DNA from: Vreelandella titanicae BH1 | GTDB lineage: Bacteria; Pseudomonadota; Gammaproteobacteria; Pseudomonadales; Halomonadaceae | DNA: 64,000 nt | Direction of reading: 5' to 3' | Assembly (NCBI RefSeq): GCF_000336575.1 | Contig: NZ_AOPO01000001.1 | Coordinates: 620,001 to 684,000, forward strand | Shown: one piece after another, positions 35,324-44,499 of the stretch | Layout: each line of letters opens with the position of its first letter | Position numbering within the stretch: the stretch's first letter is position 1 | The notes under the pieces: generated by a model | The model's database searches: none | The model's input: the letters and a program-made list of their open reading frames with translations, nothing else | Told to the model about the DNA's origin: nothing | Position numbers and translations under genes: made by a program

Positions 35324-36210
35324 CCATGCAGCCTAGCCAGCTTGCCACCCTGCGTCAGACCAGCAATGCCCGCGTAGATGCCACCCTAGCGGCGCTGTTT
35401 GATAACCGCCCAGCGGTAGCGCCACGCCTCGAGGCGGCAATGCGCCATGGCCTGCTGGCCGGCGGCAAACGCCTGCGACCGCTACTGGTGTATATGGCTG
35501 GTCAGGCACTCGGTGCTAAAGACGATGCTCTGGATGCCCCCGCCGCGGCCATTGAGCTAATCCACGCTTACTCGTTGATCCATGATGATCTTCCAGCCAT
35601 GGATGACGACGACCTGCGTCGTGGTCAGCCCACTGTGCATAAAGCCTTTGATGAAGCGAGTGCGATTCTGGCCGGAGACGCCCTGCAGGCGCTGGCCTTC
35701 GAAGTGTTGGCCAGCAATGCGCACCCCCGGCTGAGCCATTTGGTGCACACCCTGGCCTCCGCCTCTGGCCGTGATGGCATGGTGGCGGGGCAGGCGCTGG
35801 ATTTAGACGCCGTCGGCGATCACCCAGATGTCGATGCCCTGGCCCACATGCACGCCCATAAAACCGGCGCACTGATCGTCGCTGCAGTGCGTTTGGGCGG
35901 CCTGGTAGCCGTCGACGACGATGACCCGCGCTTAGACGCGCTTACTCGCTACGCCCGCGCCATTGGTCTAGCCTTTCAGATTCACGACGACATCCTAGAT
36001 GTGACCGGCGATACCGTTACCCTAGGCAAAACGTCAGGCGCCGATGCCGCACGCGCCAAGCCCACCTACCCCAGCCTGCTGGGGTTAGCGGGTGCTCAAC
36101 GCAAAGCGCACAGCCTGATTGACGAGGCCATTGCCGCACTCGCCCCATTAGGCGAGCGTGCTGCACCGCTGGCCGACTTAGCCCACTACATGATCGAGCG
36201 CGACCACTAA
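35317..36210 (+). CDS. ispA: (2E,6E)-Farnesyl diphosphate synthase IspA
   Basis: Condenses isopentenyl diphosphate with allylic diphosphates to give farnesyl diphosphate for quinones and undecaprenol. The 297 residues carry the first aspartate-rich motif [10 protein letters not shown] at about 90-99, the second in [13 protein letters not shown] near residue 220, and GGKRLRPLL at about residue 49. The short chain-length region HAYSLIHDD is consistent with a C15 product. It starts inside the end of xseB and is 2 bp before dxs. Confidence 0.94.
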   Translation: MVAMQPSQLATLRQTSNARVDATLAALFDNRPAVAPRLEAAMRHGLLAGGKRLRPLLVYMAGQALGAKDDALDAPAAAIELIHAYSLIHDDLPAMDDDDLRRGQPTVHKAFDEASAILAGDALQALAFEVLASNAHPRLSHLVHTLASASGRDGMVAGQALDLDAVGDHPDVDALAHMHAHKTGALIVAAVRLGGLVAVDDDDPRLDALTRYARAIGLAFQIHDDILDVTGDTVTLGKTSGADAARAKPTYPSLLGLAGAQRKAHSLIDEAIAALAPLGERAAPLADLAHYMIERDH

Positions 36211-36212
36211 AG

Positions 36213-38138
36213 ATGCCCATGAAGCTGTTCGACGAAATCCCCCGCGAGCGCCCAACGACGCCGCTGCTCGACTCCTTTGACCACCCCGCCGCGCTGCGGG
36301 CCATGAATGCCTCCCAGCTCGCCCAACTGGCCGACGAGCTACGCGCCTACCTGCTCTATAGCGTGGGTGTTTCCGGCGGTCACTTTGGCGCTGGGCTCGG
36401 CGTGGTCGAGCTGAGCGTTGCCCTGCACCATGTCTACCAAACGCCCCACGACCGACTAGTGTGGGACGTGGGCCATCAGGCCTACCCGCACAAGATTCTC
36501 ACCGGCCGCCGCGAGGCCATGCTAAGTATTCGCCAGCACGGCGGTCTGGCAGCATTTCCACGCCGCGCCGAGTCCGAGTACGACACCTTTGGCGTCGGCC
36601 ACTCCAGCACGTCGATTTCGGCGGCATTGGGTATGGCACTGGCAGCGAAGGCACAGGGCGATAAGCGTCACGTGTGCGCGATTATTGGCGACGGCGCATT
36701 GACCGCCGGCATGGCCTTTGAAGCCCTCGCCCACGCTGGCCACGTGAATGCCAATCTATTGGTAGTGCTCAACGACAACGAGATGTCGATTTCCGAGAAC
36801 GTCGGCGGCATGGCGACCTACCTAGCTCGGGTGCTCTCCAGCAAGCCCTACCTGAAAATACGCGAAGAGAGTAAAAAAGTGCTTTCGCACCTGCCCGGCG
36901 CCCTGGAACTTGCCCGGCGCACTGAAGGGCACATGAAAGGCATGGTCAGCCCCGCCACGCTGTTTGAAGAGATGGGTTTTAACTACGTAGGCCCCATTGA
37001 TGGCCATGACCTAGACGCGTTAACCCATACGATCGAAAACCTGCGCGACCTCGACGGCCCGCAGTTTCTGCATATCAAGACGGTGAAAGGCAAAGGCTTT
37101 CTGCCCGCCGAAGCGGATCAGATTGGCTACCACGCTATTACTAAGCTGGAAAAACCCGAAACGCTAGCCAACGCGACTACGGTCAAGAAACCGGTGGTTA
37201 CCCCGCCACCCGCGAAGAAAAAATACTGCAATGTGTTCGGCGAATGGCTGTGCGATATGGCGGCAAGCGACAAGCGCCTGATGGCCATTACCCCCGCCAT
37301 GCGCGAAGGCTCCGACCTGATTCGCTTTTCAAAAGAGTACCCTCAGCGCTATTTCGATGTGGCGATTGCTGAGCAGCATGCGGTAACGCTCGCGGCGGGT
37401 ATGGCCTGCGAAGGCATGAAACCCGTGGTGGCGATTTACTCCACCTTTCTGCAGCGCGGCTACGACCAGTTGATTCATGACGTTGCCGTGCAGAACCTGG
37501 ACGTCACTTTCGCCATTGATCGCGCGGGCCTGGTGGGCGAAGACGGCCCCACGCACCACGGCAGCATGGATCTCTCCTTTCTGCGCTGTGTGCCCGGCAT
37601 GGTGGTTCTGGCCCCGGCGGATGAAGCCGAGTGCCGCGCCATGCTCAGTGCCGCCTATCACCACCCTGGTCCTGCTGCTGTGCGCTACCCCCGTGGCACC
37701 GGCCCAGGTGCGGAAATTCCCGCGCATCTTGAGCCACTCGCCATTGGCAAAGCGGAAGTGCGCCGCCATGCCGACAACGATGGTGTGCGTATTGCGCTGC
37801 TCGCCTTTGGCAGCCTCAACAGCGCCGCAGCGGAAGTCGCCGAACGACTCAACGCAGCCCATATCAATATGCGCTCCATCAAACCGCTGGATCGCGATGC
37901 GGTGCTGCACGCTGCCGACGAGCACGAACTATTGGTGACACTGGAAGAAAATGTGGTTGCCGGTGGCGCAGGTAGCGCCGTGAATGAGCTGCTCCACGCC
38001 GAAGGCGTTCAGGTGGAAGTGCTCAATCTCGGCCTGCCGGACGCCTTTGTAGAGCACGGCACTCCCGCGCAACTGCTTGCCGACTGTCAACTGGATATCG
38101 AAGGCATTGAGCAGGCTATTCGCGCTCGACTGCCATAA
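36213..38138 (+). CDS. dxs: 1-Deoxy-D-xylulose-5-phosphate synthase Dxs
   Basis: Thiamine-diphosphate enzyme that joins pyruvate and glyceraldehyde-3-phosphate, the first step of the MEP isoprenoid pathway. The 641 residues contain [17 protein letters not shown] near residue 84, the ThDP motif [18 protein letters not shown] near residue 158 ending in [13 protein letters not shown], and the transketolase-like domain with [18 protein letters not shown] near residue 385. ispA directly upstream uses the product of the pathway. A second in-frame ATG two codons later is also possible. Confidence 0.96.
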   Translation: MPMKLFDEIPRERPTTPLLDSFDHPAALRAMNASQLAQLADELRAYLLYSVGVSGGHFGAGLGVVELSVALHHVYQTPHDRLVWDVGHQAYPHKILTGRREAMLSIRQHGGLAAFPRRAESEYDTFGVGHSSTSISAALGMALAAKAQGDKRHVCAIIGDGALTAGMAFEALAHAGHVNANLLVVLNDNEMSISENVGGMATYLARVLSSKPYLKIREESKKVLSHLPGALELARRTEGHMKGMVSPATLFEEMGFNYVGPIDGHDLDALTHTIENLRDLDGPQFLHIKTVKGKGFLPAEADQIGYHAITKLEKPETLANATTVKKPVVTPPPAKKKYCNVFGEWLCDMAASDKRLMAITPAMREGSDLIRFSKEYPQRYFDVAIAEQHAVTLAAGMACEGMKPVVAIYSTFLQRGYDQLIHDVAVQNLDVTFAIDRAGLVGEDGPTHHGSMDLSFLRCVPGMVVLAPADEAECRAMLSAAYHHPGPAAVRYPRGTGPGAEIPAHLEPLAIGKAEVRRHADNDGVRIALLAFGSLNSAAAEVAERLNAAHINMRSIKPLDRDAVLHAADEHELLVTLEENVVAGGAGSAVNELLHAEGVQVEVLNLGLPDAFVEHGTPAQLLADCQLDIEGIEQAIRARLP

Positions 38139-38170
38139 GCCATTATTTTTTAAATTACTTTGAGACTAAT

Positions 38171-38932
38171 ATGCTATTTCTAATTATTATTTTCGCCTTG
38201 ATTGGCCTTGCGTTTGGAGGCCCGGTAGGGCTGCTGATTGGCGGTGGCCTGGGCTGGTGGCTAGGCAAGCGCCTTAGCCGCCGCCTGAATATCGCGCGGA
38301 TGCGCATCCAGGAAGGCTTTTTGGAGTCGATTTTCTCGGTGATGGGCTGCTTATGCCAAGCCGACGGTAAAGTGACCGACGGCGAGTTGGACGTTGCCGA
38401 AAAGCTGTTTGATCAAATGCACCTCCAGGGCGAACAGCGCGCCAAGGCTCGCGCCGCCTTCGAGCGTGGCCGCGCCGATGACTTTGATCTGGAGGCGGAG
38501 CTGGCCAACGTTAACCGCTTAACCCAGCGCCAGCCGGTTCTGCGCCAGGTATTTATCCAGGTTCAGCTCACGGCTATCGCTGCTGATGGCGTGCTTCACC
38601 CCGCCGAGCACGAGATGATTCTACGTGTCGCCCAGGGAGTAGGCTGCAGCGACGCCGAAGTTCAGCAGATCGAAGCGATGTTGCACGGCGCGGCCGCGAA
38701 CTCTCAAGGCGCCAGCGAAGAGGCTCTCAAGGACGCTTACCGCGTATTGGGGGTTTCTGATGACGCCAGCGATGCTGAAATCAAAAAAGCCTACCGCCGT
38801 CTGATGAGCCAAAACCACCCGGATAAACTGGCCGGCAAAGGCCTGCCCGAGAGCATGCGTGATATCGCACAGGCACGCACCAGCGAAATCGGCAATGCCT
38901 ACGAGCGGATCCGCGAGGCGAGGGAGGGATAA
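38171..38932 (+). CDS. djlA: Membrane-anchored DnaJ-like co-chaperone DjlA
   Basis: Co-chaperone that stimulates DnaK and affects envelope signalling. The 253 residues have one N-terminal glycine-rich membrane helix (about 2-32), a TerB-like domain (about 50-170), and a C-terminal J domain (about 185-253) with YRVLGVSDDASDAEIKKAY and the HPD motif in QNHPDKLAGKGLPE. This is the classic DjlA layout. It is the last gene of the rightward dxs group, before the toxin-antitoxin pair. Confidence 0.92.
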   Translation: MLFLIIIFALIGLAFGGPVGLLIGGGLGWWLGKRLSRRLNIARMRIQEGFLESIFSVMGCLCQADGKVTDGELDVAEKLFDQMHLQGEQRAKARAAFERGRADDFDLEAELANVNRLTQRQPVLRQVFIQVQLTAIAADGVLHPAEHEMILRVAQGVGCSDAEVQQIEAMLHGAAANSQGASEEALKDAYRVLGVSDDASDAEIKKAYRRLMSQNHPDKLAGKGLPESMRDIAQARTSEIGNAYERIREAREG

Positions 38933-38963
38933 AGAGAAAGGATGCTCAGAAAGCGCTGAAAAC

Positions 38964-38990
38964 ATTTTGATGGAAAGCCATCATCAAAAT
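38964..38990. promoter_or_regulatory. Palindromic operator candidate of the RES-Xre operon
   Basis: ATTTTGATG and CATCAAAAT form a perfect 9-bp inverted repeat with a 9-bp spacer. Nested inside is TGATGG-AAAG-CCATCA. It lies about 40-65 bp upstream of the antitoxin start. Antitoxins of this family usually repress their own promoter, so this is the likely binding site. Confidence 0.55.
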
Positions 38991-39028
38991 GATGCATACT
39001 TCTATAGCGTTCAGCGAAGGAGGTACTT

Positions 39029-39472
39029 ATGGAAGCGCTCGAACATTATTCCAATAGCCAGCAAGCTGTTAGTGGCGTTAGCGTATCGGTTAATGTGCTG
39101 ACGGATAAGATCGCCTTTATTCACGCGGTGCGCGTCGGTGTCCCAGGCAGCGTGGTAAAACAAGCGATTCAGGCAATGGGCAATAATCGTGAACTGTTTG
39201 TCAGACTGCTGGAAACCACGCCAGGCAATTTGCATCGCTTCTACCATCGCAAAGCTCTAAGCCGCACCGACAGCGAAGAGGTGCTGGATGTGTTGCGCGT
39301 GCTTTACCATGCTCAAACTGTTTTTGGCGATACCGCTAAAGCCCATGAGTGGCTAAATACGCCGATTCCTGCGCTGGCGGGCGAGACGCCTTTGAATCTT
39401 TTTGATACTTTCGAAGGTCGCCAGTTAGTGAGGGAAGCGCTGCGTAAAATTGAGTTCGGTGAATTTAGCTAA
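39029..39472 (+). CDS. Xre/MbcA/ParS-type antitoxin of a RES toxin system
   Basis: Antitoxin of 147 residues that should bind the RES toxin and repress the operon. The N-terminal half reads as a helix-turn-helix (HAVRVGVPGSVVKQAIQAMG and ETTPGNLHRFYHRKALSRTD). The C-terminal DUF2384 part has AKAHEWLNTPIPALAGETPLNLF and ends with GRQLVREALRKIEFG; this end normally blocks the toxin active site. AGGAGG precedes the start. Its stop overlaps the toxin start (TAATG), so expression is coupled. Confidence 0.9.
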   Translation: MEALEHYSNSQQAVSGVSVSVNVLTDKIAFIHAVRVGVPGSVVKQAIQAMGNNRELFVRLLETTPGNLHRFYHRKALSRTDSEEVLDVLRVLYHAQTVFGDTAKAHEWLNTPIPALAGETPLNLFDTFEGRQLVREALRKIEFGEFS

Positions 39473-39948
39473 TGAAGCTATACCGCATCGCTCCCGAACG
39501 CTATATGAATAATTTAAGCGGCCTTGGCGCCAGCTACCGGGATGGCGCAAGATGGAACGCTCCAGGCAGCCCTGTCGTCTATTTCGGCACCTCTGCAAGC
39601 GTAGCGATGCTGGAACTCGGTAATTATCTGCCCTCTCCCCGCTTGCTACCCGCCAACTACCGGTTAGGTATTTTCGAGCTCCCCGGCGATACCGGTAGGG
39701 ACATCTGGCCCCAGCACCAGTTACCCGACGATTGGCACCACTACCCCTACCCTGAAAGCACTCAAACACTAGGTACTGCATGGCTGCAGCGTTGCGATAC
39801 GCTGATGCTGCTAGTTCCCAGCTGTGCTGTACCCGGGGCAATGGAGAATATTGCCGTCATTAACCCTCTCCACCCCACCATTACCGATATTCACTTAATA
39901 GAAACTCGCCAAGACATTTATAACCAGCGCTTATTCAGGGGCATTTAA
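39472..39948 (+). CDS. RES-domain toxin (NAD-degrading)
   Basis: Toxin of the RES family; studied members (MbcT, RES-Xre pairs) deplete NAD+ and stop growth. The 158 residues carry the three residues that name the family: R27 in GARWNAPG, E48 in AMLELGNYL and S117 in VPSCAVPG. The fold also shows KLYRIAPERY at the start and PLHPTITDIH near the end. The length is normal and no damage is seen, so it is probably active. Translation is coupled to the antitoxin. Confidence 0.9.
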   Translation: MKLYRIAPERYMNNLSGLGASYRDGARWNAPGSPVVYFGTSASVAMLELGNYLPSPRLLPANYRLGIFELPGDTGRDIWPQHQLPDDWHHYPYPESTQTLGTAWLQRCDTLMLLVPSCAVPGAMENIAVINPLHPTITDIHLIETRQDIYNQRLFRGI

Positions 39949-40054
39949 GCTTAATTCTATAGGTTGCAGTGCAGCCTGTTAGGCCTCTACTACATTTAGA
40001 AAAAAACCGTCGCAAAGACAACAACGAGAAGATTAAGGGTACTAAGGAGCCGTA

Positions 40055-40678
40055 ATGATCACGCTATACACATTCCCCCACTCCCGCTCGCTACGAGCAG
40101 CGTGGACACTTGAAGAGTTAGGCCTAGAGTATCAGTGCCAGCATGTGGCGCTGGATAAAGGCGAGGGGCAAACAGCCGCGCATTTGGCGCGTCACCCGGA
40201 TGGCAAGGTGCCAGTTCTTGAAGATGGAGAAGTATCGCTATTTGAATCAGTGCCGATTTGCCGTTATCTAGCGGAGCAATATGGCGACGGCACCCTCCTA
40301 CCCAGCAGCCCTGCCGCTCGCGCTCAGGTCGACCAGTGGCTCAGCTTTATCGTCACCGAAATGGAGCAGCCACTGTGGAATCAAGCCAAGCATAAGTTTG
40401 CCCTGCCCACAGATAAACGCGTTCCCGCTATTTTGCCGGTCTGCGCATGGGAGTTTCAGCGTGCGCTAAGCGCGCTGGAGCGCCGCTACAACGGGCAAGA
40501 AAACTTGGTGGGTAACACCTTTACCCTTGCGGATCTGTTTTTAACCCATACCTTATCGTGGGCGGTCAGCATGAAGCACCGCTTACCCGAACCGCTATTG
40601 GCCTATCGCGAACGCCATATTCAGCGCGCCGCGATGGCTAGAGCAATCGAAAAAGAGCAGGCAGCAGCAGAGAGTTAA
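40055..40678 (+). CDS. Glutathione S-transferase family protein
   Basis: Cytosolic GST-fold protein of 207 residues. The N-terminal thioredoxin-like domain has the conserved start TLYTFPHSRSLRAAWTLEEL (a serine near residue 10-12 is the probable catalytic residue), the cis-proline in GKVPVLEDGEVSLFES and the glutathione-binding ES pair. The helical C-terminal domain has the N-capping motif FTLADLFL near residue 162. The substrate is unknown. AAGGAG precedes the start. Confidence 0.87.
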   Translation: MITLYTFPHSRSLRAAWTLEELGLEYQCQHVALDKGEGQTAAHLARHPDGKVPVLEDGEVSLFESVPICRYLAEQYGDGTLLPSSPAARAQVDQWLSFIVTEMEQPLWNQAKHKFALPTDKRVPAILPVCAWEFQRALSALERRYNGQENLVGNTFTLADLFLTHTLSWAVSMKHRLPEPLLAYRERHIQRAAMARAIEKEQAAAES

Positions 40679-40697
40679 TCAACATCTAAACGCTTTA

Positions 40698-40733
40698 AAA
40701 ACCGTTGCTGGCAGTATGTGGCAACGGTTTTTT
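40698..40733. terminator. Bidirectional terminator between GST and cheZ
   Basis: An 11-bp stem, AAAACCGTTGC with GCAACGGTTTT, encloses a 12-nt loop and is flanked by A and T runs, so it can end transcription from both convergent genes. Confidence 0.88.
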
Positions 40734-40750
40734 AACTAGTCGGGCGTTGC

Positions 40751-41437
40751 TTAAAAGCCAAGGTCATCAAGCAAATCGTCTACTTGATCCTGCCCTGCCA
40801 CCACATCCGTCTTATTTTGGTTCACCTGCGGCCCGTTACGAAGCTTGGCATGTTCATCGCGGTCATCTTCCATCTTAACGCCGTCGGTGACGTGAGGAAC
40901 ATTATCGACCAGCACCTGAACAAGCTGCTCTTCGATGAGCTTGATGACTTCCATCATTTTCTTAATCACCTGACCGGTGAGATCCTGAAAGTCTTGGGCC
41001 ATCATGATTTCAAGCAGCTCTTTTTGAGTAGCCCCGGTTGCGGTGGGAAGCTTACTGCTCAAAAAGTTCTGTGTATCCTCGACGAGCTTAGCATCACCTT
41101 CTACTGCCGCGAGCTTAGCTGCCGCCGCCTGCCAGCGCTCATTAAGCGCAGCGCCTTCTTCTTCAAGGCTGTCTTGCACCGGTTGAGCGCGCTCAACGGC
41201 ATTCAATGCCCGCTCTGCGGCCTGCTCCGTCATTGAGGCAACGTAGTTGAGCCGGTCATTAGCATCCGGTATTGCCTGCGCCGCCTGGCTAATCTGCTGA
41301 TCTAGGCCCAGCTCTTTCATGCTGTCCCGCAGTAGGCGCGTTAAGTGGCCTATGCGATGCACCATCTCATCAGTACTGTCTTTTTTGCCCAGTACCGACG
41401 GCATCGTCGTGTCGTGGGCGTTGTTAACAGTGCTCAT
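40751..41437 (-). CDS. cheZ: Chemotaxis protein phosphatase CheZ
   Basis: Dephosphorylates CheY-P to end chemotactic signals. I start at MSTVNNAHD (228 residues) with AGAGGA seven bases upstream. The active-site helix MMAQDFQDLTGQVIKKMM gives D152 and Q156, matching E. coli D143 and Q147. The C-terminal CheY-binding peptide QDQVDDLLDDLGF is nearly identical to E. coli. No cheY, cheA or flagellar genes lie beside it, unlike the usual cheYZ pair. A sigma-28-like promoter is about 130 nt upstream. Confidence 0.95.
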   Translation of the reverse strand: MSTVNNAHDTTMPSVLGKKDSTDEMVHRIGHLTRLLRDSMKELGLDQQISQAAQAIPDANDRLNYVASMTEQAAERALNAVERAQPVQDSLEEEGAALNERWQAAAAKLAAVEGDAKLVEDTQNFLSSKLPTATGATQKELLEIMMAQDFQDLTGQVIKKMMEVIKLIEEQLVQVLVDNVPHVTDGVKMEDDRDEHAKLRNGPQVNQNKTDVVAGQDQVDDLLDDLGF

Positions 41438-41572
41438 GACAATCCTCTTGTTGGAAAAGCTTATTGAATGTCGTTTTGGGTGTGGCAATAGACATCATTA
41501 TACGAACCCACTGTGTTTTTTCAGGATGCACGGCGTTAAATACACCAAGGTCTGCATCTAAACCTGATACTA

Positions 41573-41599
41573 CTGTCGGCTCAACATCCTAAAACTTAA
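41573..41599 (-). promoter_or_regulatory. Sigma-28-like promoter of cheZ
   Basis: On the minus strand TTAA-N15-GCCGACAG resembles TAAA-N15-GCCGATAA. It explains how an isolated cheZ could stay in the flagellar regulon. The remainder of the 281-bp gap before the hemolysin-III gene shows nothing else I recognise. Confidence 0.5.
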
Positions 41600-41718
41600 G
41601 TTTAACGTTTAGTCTACAGTGGGAAACTGCGAGTTACAGGTATTTTTAACCCCTTAAAAACCATCTAATTTACAGGCGGGTTCAAGCAGGCAATGATTCG
41701 AAGTCGAGCGATTAACCA

Positions 41719-42438
41719 TTAAGCAGCTGAAACGTGCGGTAGAACGGCGCTATAAACGGCAAAGTAGTGACAGATGCTGCCAGCCACTACAAATAGATGC
41801 CAAATCGCATGGTTGTAGGGGATCGCACGCACGGCGTAGAAGATCACCCCTAGCGTGTAGGTAATTCCTCCCGCGGCCAGTAGGGCAATGCCGGTCGTTG
41901 AAAGACTCGCCGCCATCTCTCCTGATGCCAGCACGATCATCCAGCCCATGAGCAGATAAATCGCCACACGTAATATCGAAAAACGTTGAGGCCATAGCAG
42001 TATGCAGGCAATGCCCACCAACGCCAGCGACCACACGGCGGCAAACAAAACCCAGCCTGTAGTGCCGCGCATATTGACGAGTAAAAAGGGCGTGTAAGTA
42101 CCTGCGATGAGTAAATAAATCGCGCAGTGATCAAGTAACTGAAAGCGCTGCTTCCAGCGCCGATGAGGGATGCCGTGGTAAAGGGTAGAGGCGGTATAAA
42201 GCAGGACTAGCGTGGTGCCGTACAGGCTCAGGCTGACAATTTTCCACGGGTCGACATGGGCGGCGTAGCTCGCCGCAACCAACAGTACTACCATTCCCAC
42301 CAAACTGAGCACAGCACCGATACCGTGGGTGATACTGTGCAGCCACTCTTCGAATACACTGAATTCGCCCTGCTCTTCGGGAAGGTTTTCACGCTGCTGT
42401 TTATACTGCTTGTACTGCTCCTTACTGACGGCGTTCAT
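41719..42438 (-). CDS. Hemolysin III family membrane protein (TrhA/YqfA-like)
   Basis: Seven-helix membrane protein of the PAQR/hemolysin-III superfamily, 239 residues from the ATG of MNAVSKEQY (GAGGAG upstream). Conserved residues include the first-helix histidines in EEWLHSITHGIGA, TASTLYHGIPHRRWKQ with LLDHCAIYLLIAGTYTPF, and NHAIWHLFVVAGSICHYFAVY at the C-terminal end; these His/Asp residues likely bind a metal. E. coli TrhA is linked to membrane energetics and fluidity; haemolysis is not implied. It is followed upstream by ribA on the same strand. Confidence 0.88.
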   Translation of the reverse strand: MNAVSKEQYKQYKQQRENLPEEQGEFSVFEEWLHSITHGIGAVLSLVGMVVLLVAASYAAHVDPWKIVSLSLYGTTLVLLYTASTLYHGIPHRRWKQRFQLLDHCAIYLLIAGTYTPFLLVNMRGTTGWVLFAAVWSLALVGIACILLWPQRFSILRVAIYLLMGWMIVLASGEMAASLSTTGIALLAAGGITYTLGVIFYAVRAIPYNHAIWHLFVVAGSICHYFAVYSAVLPHVSAA

Positions 42439-42474
42439 CCTGGAGCGCTCCTCGCATGCCATCCCCCACTCGTA

Positions 42475-43110
42475 TCACCCCTTGCGCTCAATATCCACAT
42501 CGCTGGCGTGAGTGAAGTCATCCAGGGCCATCATATGGCCAAGCTTGCCCGCTTTGGTTGAGAGATACTGCTCGTTATGAGGGTTCAGGCCGGTGGTGAT
42601 CGACAAACGTTCGACGACATTCACGCCGTCGCGGGTGAGGGCATCCACCTTGCGCGGATTGTTGGTCATCAGCCTTAACGCTGTGATGCCCAAATGGTTA
42701 AGCATCGGCACGCACAGATCATAGCGGCGCATGTCGGCGCCAAAACCGAGCTGCTCGTTGGCCTCGACCGTATCAGCACCTTGATCTTGCAGGTGGTAGG
42801 CACGAATTTTGTTTAACAGGCCTATTCCCCGCCCCTCTTGGCGCAGGTAAAACAGCACGCCGCGGCCCTCTTCAGCGATGCGTTTTAGCGCTTCCTGGAG
42901 CTGATAGCCACAGTCGCAGCGCATGGAGAAGAGAGCGTCACCGGTCAAACACTCGGAGTGCACCCGCCCCAACACCGGCTCGCCGCCGGTCACATCACCC
43001 AACGTTAAGGCGATATGATCCTTGCCGGTAGCCTCATCTTCGAAGCCATGCATAGTAAACGTTGCCCAGGGCGTGGGCAGCCGGGAAGCGGCAATGAAGC
43101 GAATGGTCAC
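42475..43110 (-). CDS. ribA: GTP cyclohydrolase II RibA
   Basis: Opens the GTP imidazole ring in the first step of riboflavin synthesis. The 211 residues carry the zinc cysteines C54, C65 and C67 in [18 protein letters not shown], the [17 protein letters not shown] segment near residue 98, and [11 protein letters not shown] near residue 158. Length and motifs fit the stand-alone enzyme with no fused RibB domain. It lies 36 bp upstream of the hemolysin-III gene on the same strand. Confidence 0.94.
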   Translation of the reverse strand: MTIRFIAASRLPTPWATFTMHGFEDEATGKDHIALTLGDVTGGEPVLGRVHSECLTGDALFSMRCDCGYQLQEALKRIAEEGRGVLFYLRQEGRGIGLLNKIRAYHLQDQGADTVEANEQLGFGADMRRYDLCVPMLNHLGITALRLMTNNPRKVDALTRDGVNVVERLSITTGLNPHNEQYLSTKAGKLGHMMALDDFTHASDVDIERKG

Positions 43111-43285
43111 AGGTTACCTCGCTGATTGACCAAACCAGTTAACCACACCAGTGTTGGCAAAGTGGGTCAGTATTCTAACAGGAAGCGGCGCCCGCCTCAC
43201 GCTGACAAGGCGACTAAATAATGGAGAAAAATTGGCCGGGTGCGACGATTTTTGCCATCGAGTACGCCGCCCTAACACCTATCTT

Positions 43286-43361
43286 CAAGTACAATTGCCC
43301 TCATACGATCCCCAAAACGGTTTCAAGTACGCTCCCAAGTACGGTTTCCAATACGATGCGG
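43286..43361. repeat. CAAGTAC repeats in the hemE leader
   Basis: CAAGTAC occurs at 43286, 43324 and 43336, with degenerate copies CAATAC at 43349 and CATAC at 43302. The last three form roughly 12-13 bp tandem units within 65 bp of the hemE start. The 276-bp gap between ribA and hemE otherwise shows no gene; an ORF across it is not supported. Confidence 0.6.
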
Positions 43362-43386
43362 GCAAATTTCCTAAGAGCAAGTGTCT

Positions 43387-44499
43387 ATGACCACTACACC
43401 TTTGCAAAATGATCGCTTTCTTCGCGCACTAGCGCGCCAGCCCGTCGACCGCACCCCGGTGTGGATGATGCGTCAAGCGGGCCGCTACCTGCCGGAATAC
43501 CGCGCCAGCCGGGCCGATGCGGGCAGTTTTATGGATCTGTGCCGCAACCATGACCTGGCCTGCGAAGTCACCCTACAGCCCTTGGAGCGTTACCCGCTGG
43601 ATGCAGCCATTCTGTTTTCAGATATTCTGACCATTCCAGATGCCATGGGCCTGGGGCTCTATTTTGAAACCGGCGAAGGCCCAAAATTCCGCAAAACCGT
43701 GCGTACACAGGAAGAAGTCGCCGCTCTAAGCGTGCCCGACACCGAGCGCGACCTGGATTACGTGATGCGTGCGGTGTCGACCATTCGTCGTGAGCTGAAC
43801 GGCCGCATGCCGCTGATCGGCTTCTCAGGCAGCCCCTGGACGCTGGCGACTTACATGGTGGAGGGCGGCTCCAGCAAGGACTTCCGCCATCTGAAAACCA
43901 TGCTTTACGATACCCCGGATACCATGCACCAGTTGCTGGATACGCTGGCGCATGCGGTAACTGACTACCTGAACGCCCAAATTCGCGCGGGAGCCCAGGC
44001 GGTGCAGATTTTTGATACCTGGGGTGGCGCACTCTCTACCCCTGCGTACCTTGAGTTCTCGCTGCGCTACATGGAGCAGATCGTTTCGGGACTGATCCGC
44101 GAACACGACGGCCGCCGCGTACCGGTGATTCTCTTCACCAAAAACGGCGGCCAGTGGCTTGAGCATATCGCCTGCGCCGGTGCCGATGCATTGGGGATCG
44201 ACTGGTCTACCGAGCTTTCCGATGCCCGTGCCCGGGTTGGTCACAAAGTGGCGCTACAGGGCAATCTTGATCCCAACGTTCTGTTTGCCCGCCCCTCGGC
44301 TATCCGCGCTGAAGTAGCCCGCGTGTTGGAAAGCTACGGCCATGGCCCTGGCCACGTGTTTAACCTGGGCCACGGTATCAGCCAGTTTACCAACCCCGAC
44401 AACGTCACTGCCTTTATGGAGGCGCTGCACGAATTAAGCCCGCAGTATCACCGCGATATTCCAACGCACACAAATGCACAGCACTCAGGAGCCAATTGA
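43387..44499 (+). CDS. hemE: Uroporphyrinogen decarboxylase HemE
   Basis: Decarboxylates the four acetate groups of uroporphyrinogen III to give coproporphyrinogen III. The 370-residue start ATG (MTTTPLQND) is preferred to a GTG two codons earlier because AAGAG then lies at normal distance. Signatures are [16 protein letters not shown] near residue 25, [15 protein letters not shown] with the catalytic-region aspartate near residue 78, [17 protein letters not shown], and [10 protein letters not shown] near residue 320. Its stop overlaps the speE start by one base (TGATG). Confidence 0.96.
   Translation: MTTTPLQNDRFLRALARQPVDRTPVWMMRQAGRYLPEYRASRADAGSFMDLCRNHDLACEVTLQPLERYPLDAAILFSDILTIPDAMGLGLYFETGEGPKFRKTVRTQEEVAALSVPDTERDLDYVMRAVSTIRRELNGRMPLIGFSGSPWTLATYMVEGGSSKDFRHLKTMLYDTPDTMHQLLDTLAHAVTDYLNAQIRAGAQAVQIFDTWGGALSTPAYLEFSLRYMEQIVSGLIREHDGRRVPVILFTKNGGQWLEHIACAGADALGIDWSTELSDARARVGHKVALQGNLDPNVLFARPSAIRAEVARVLESYGHGPGHVFNLGHGISQFTNPDNVTAFMEALHELSPQYHRDIPTHTNAQHSGAN

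Noticed and set aside
43151..43390. Plus-strand ORF of 79 codons overlapping the hemE start
   Set aside because: It has no clear ribosome site or domain, and its repeats come from the short DNA repeats in the leader.
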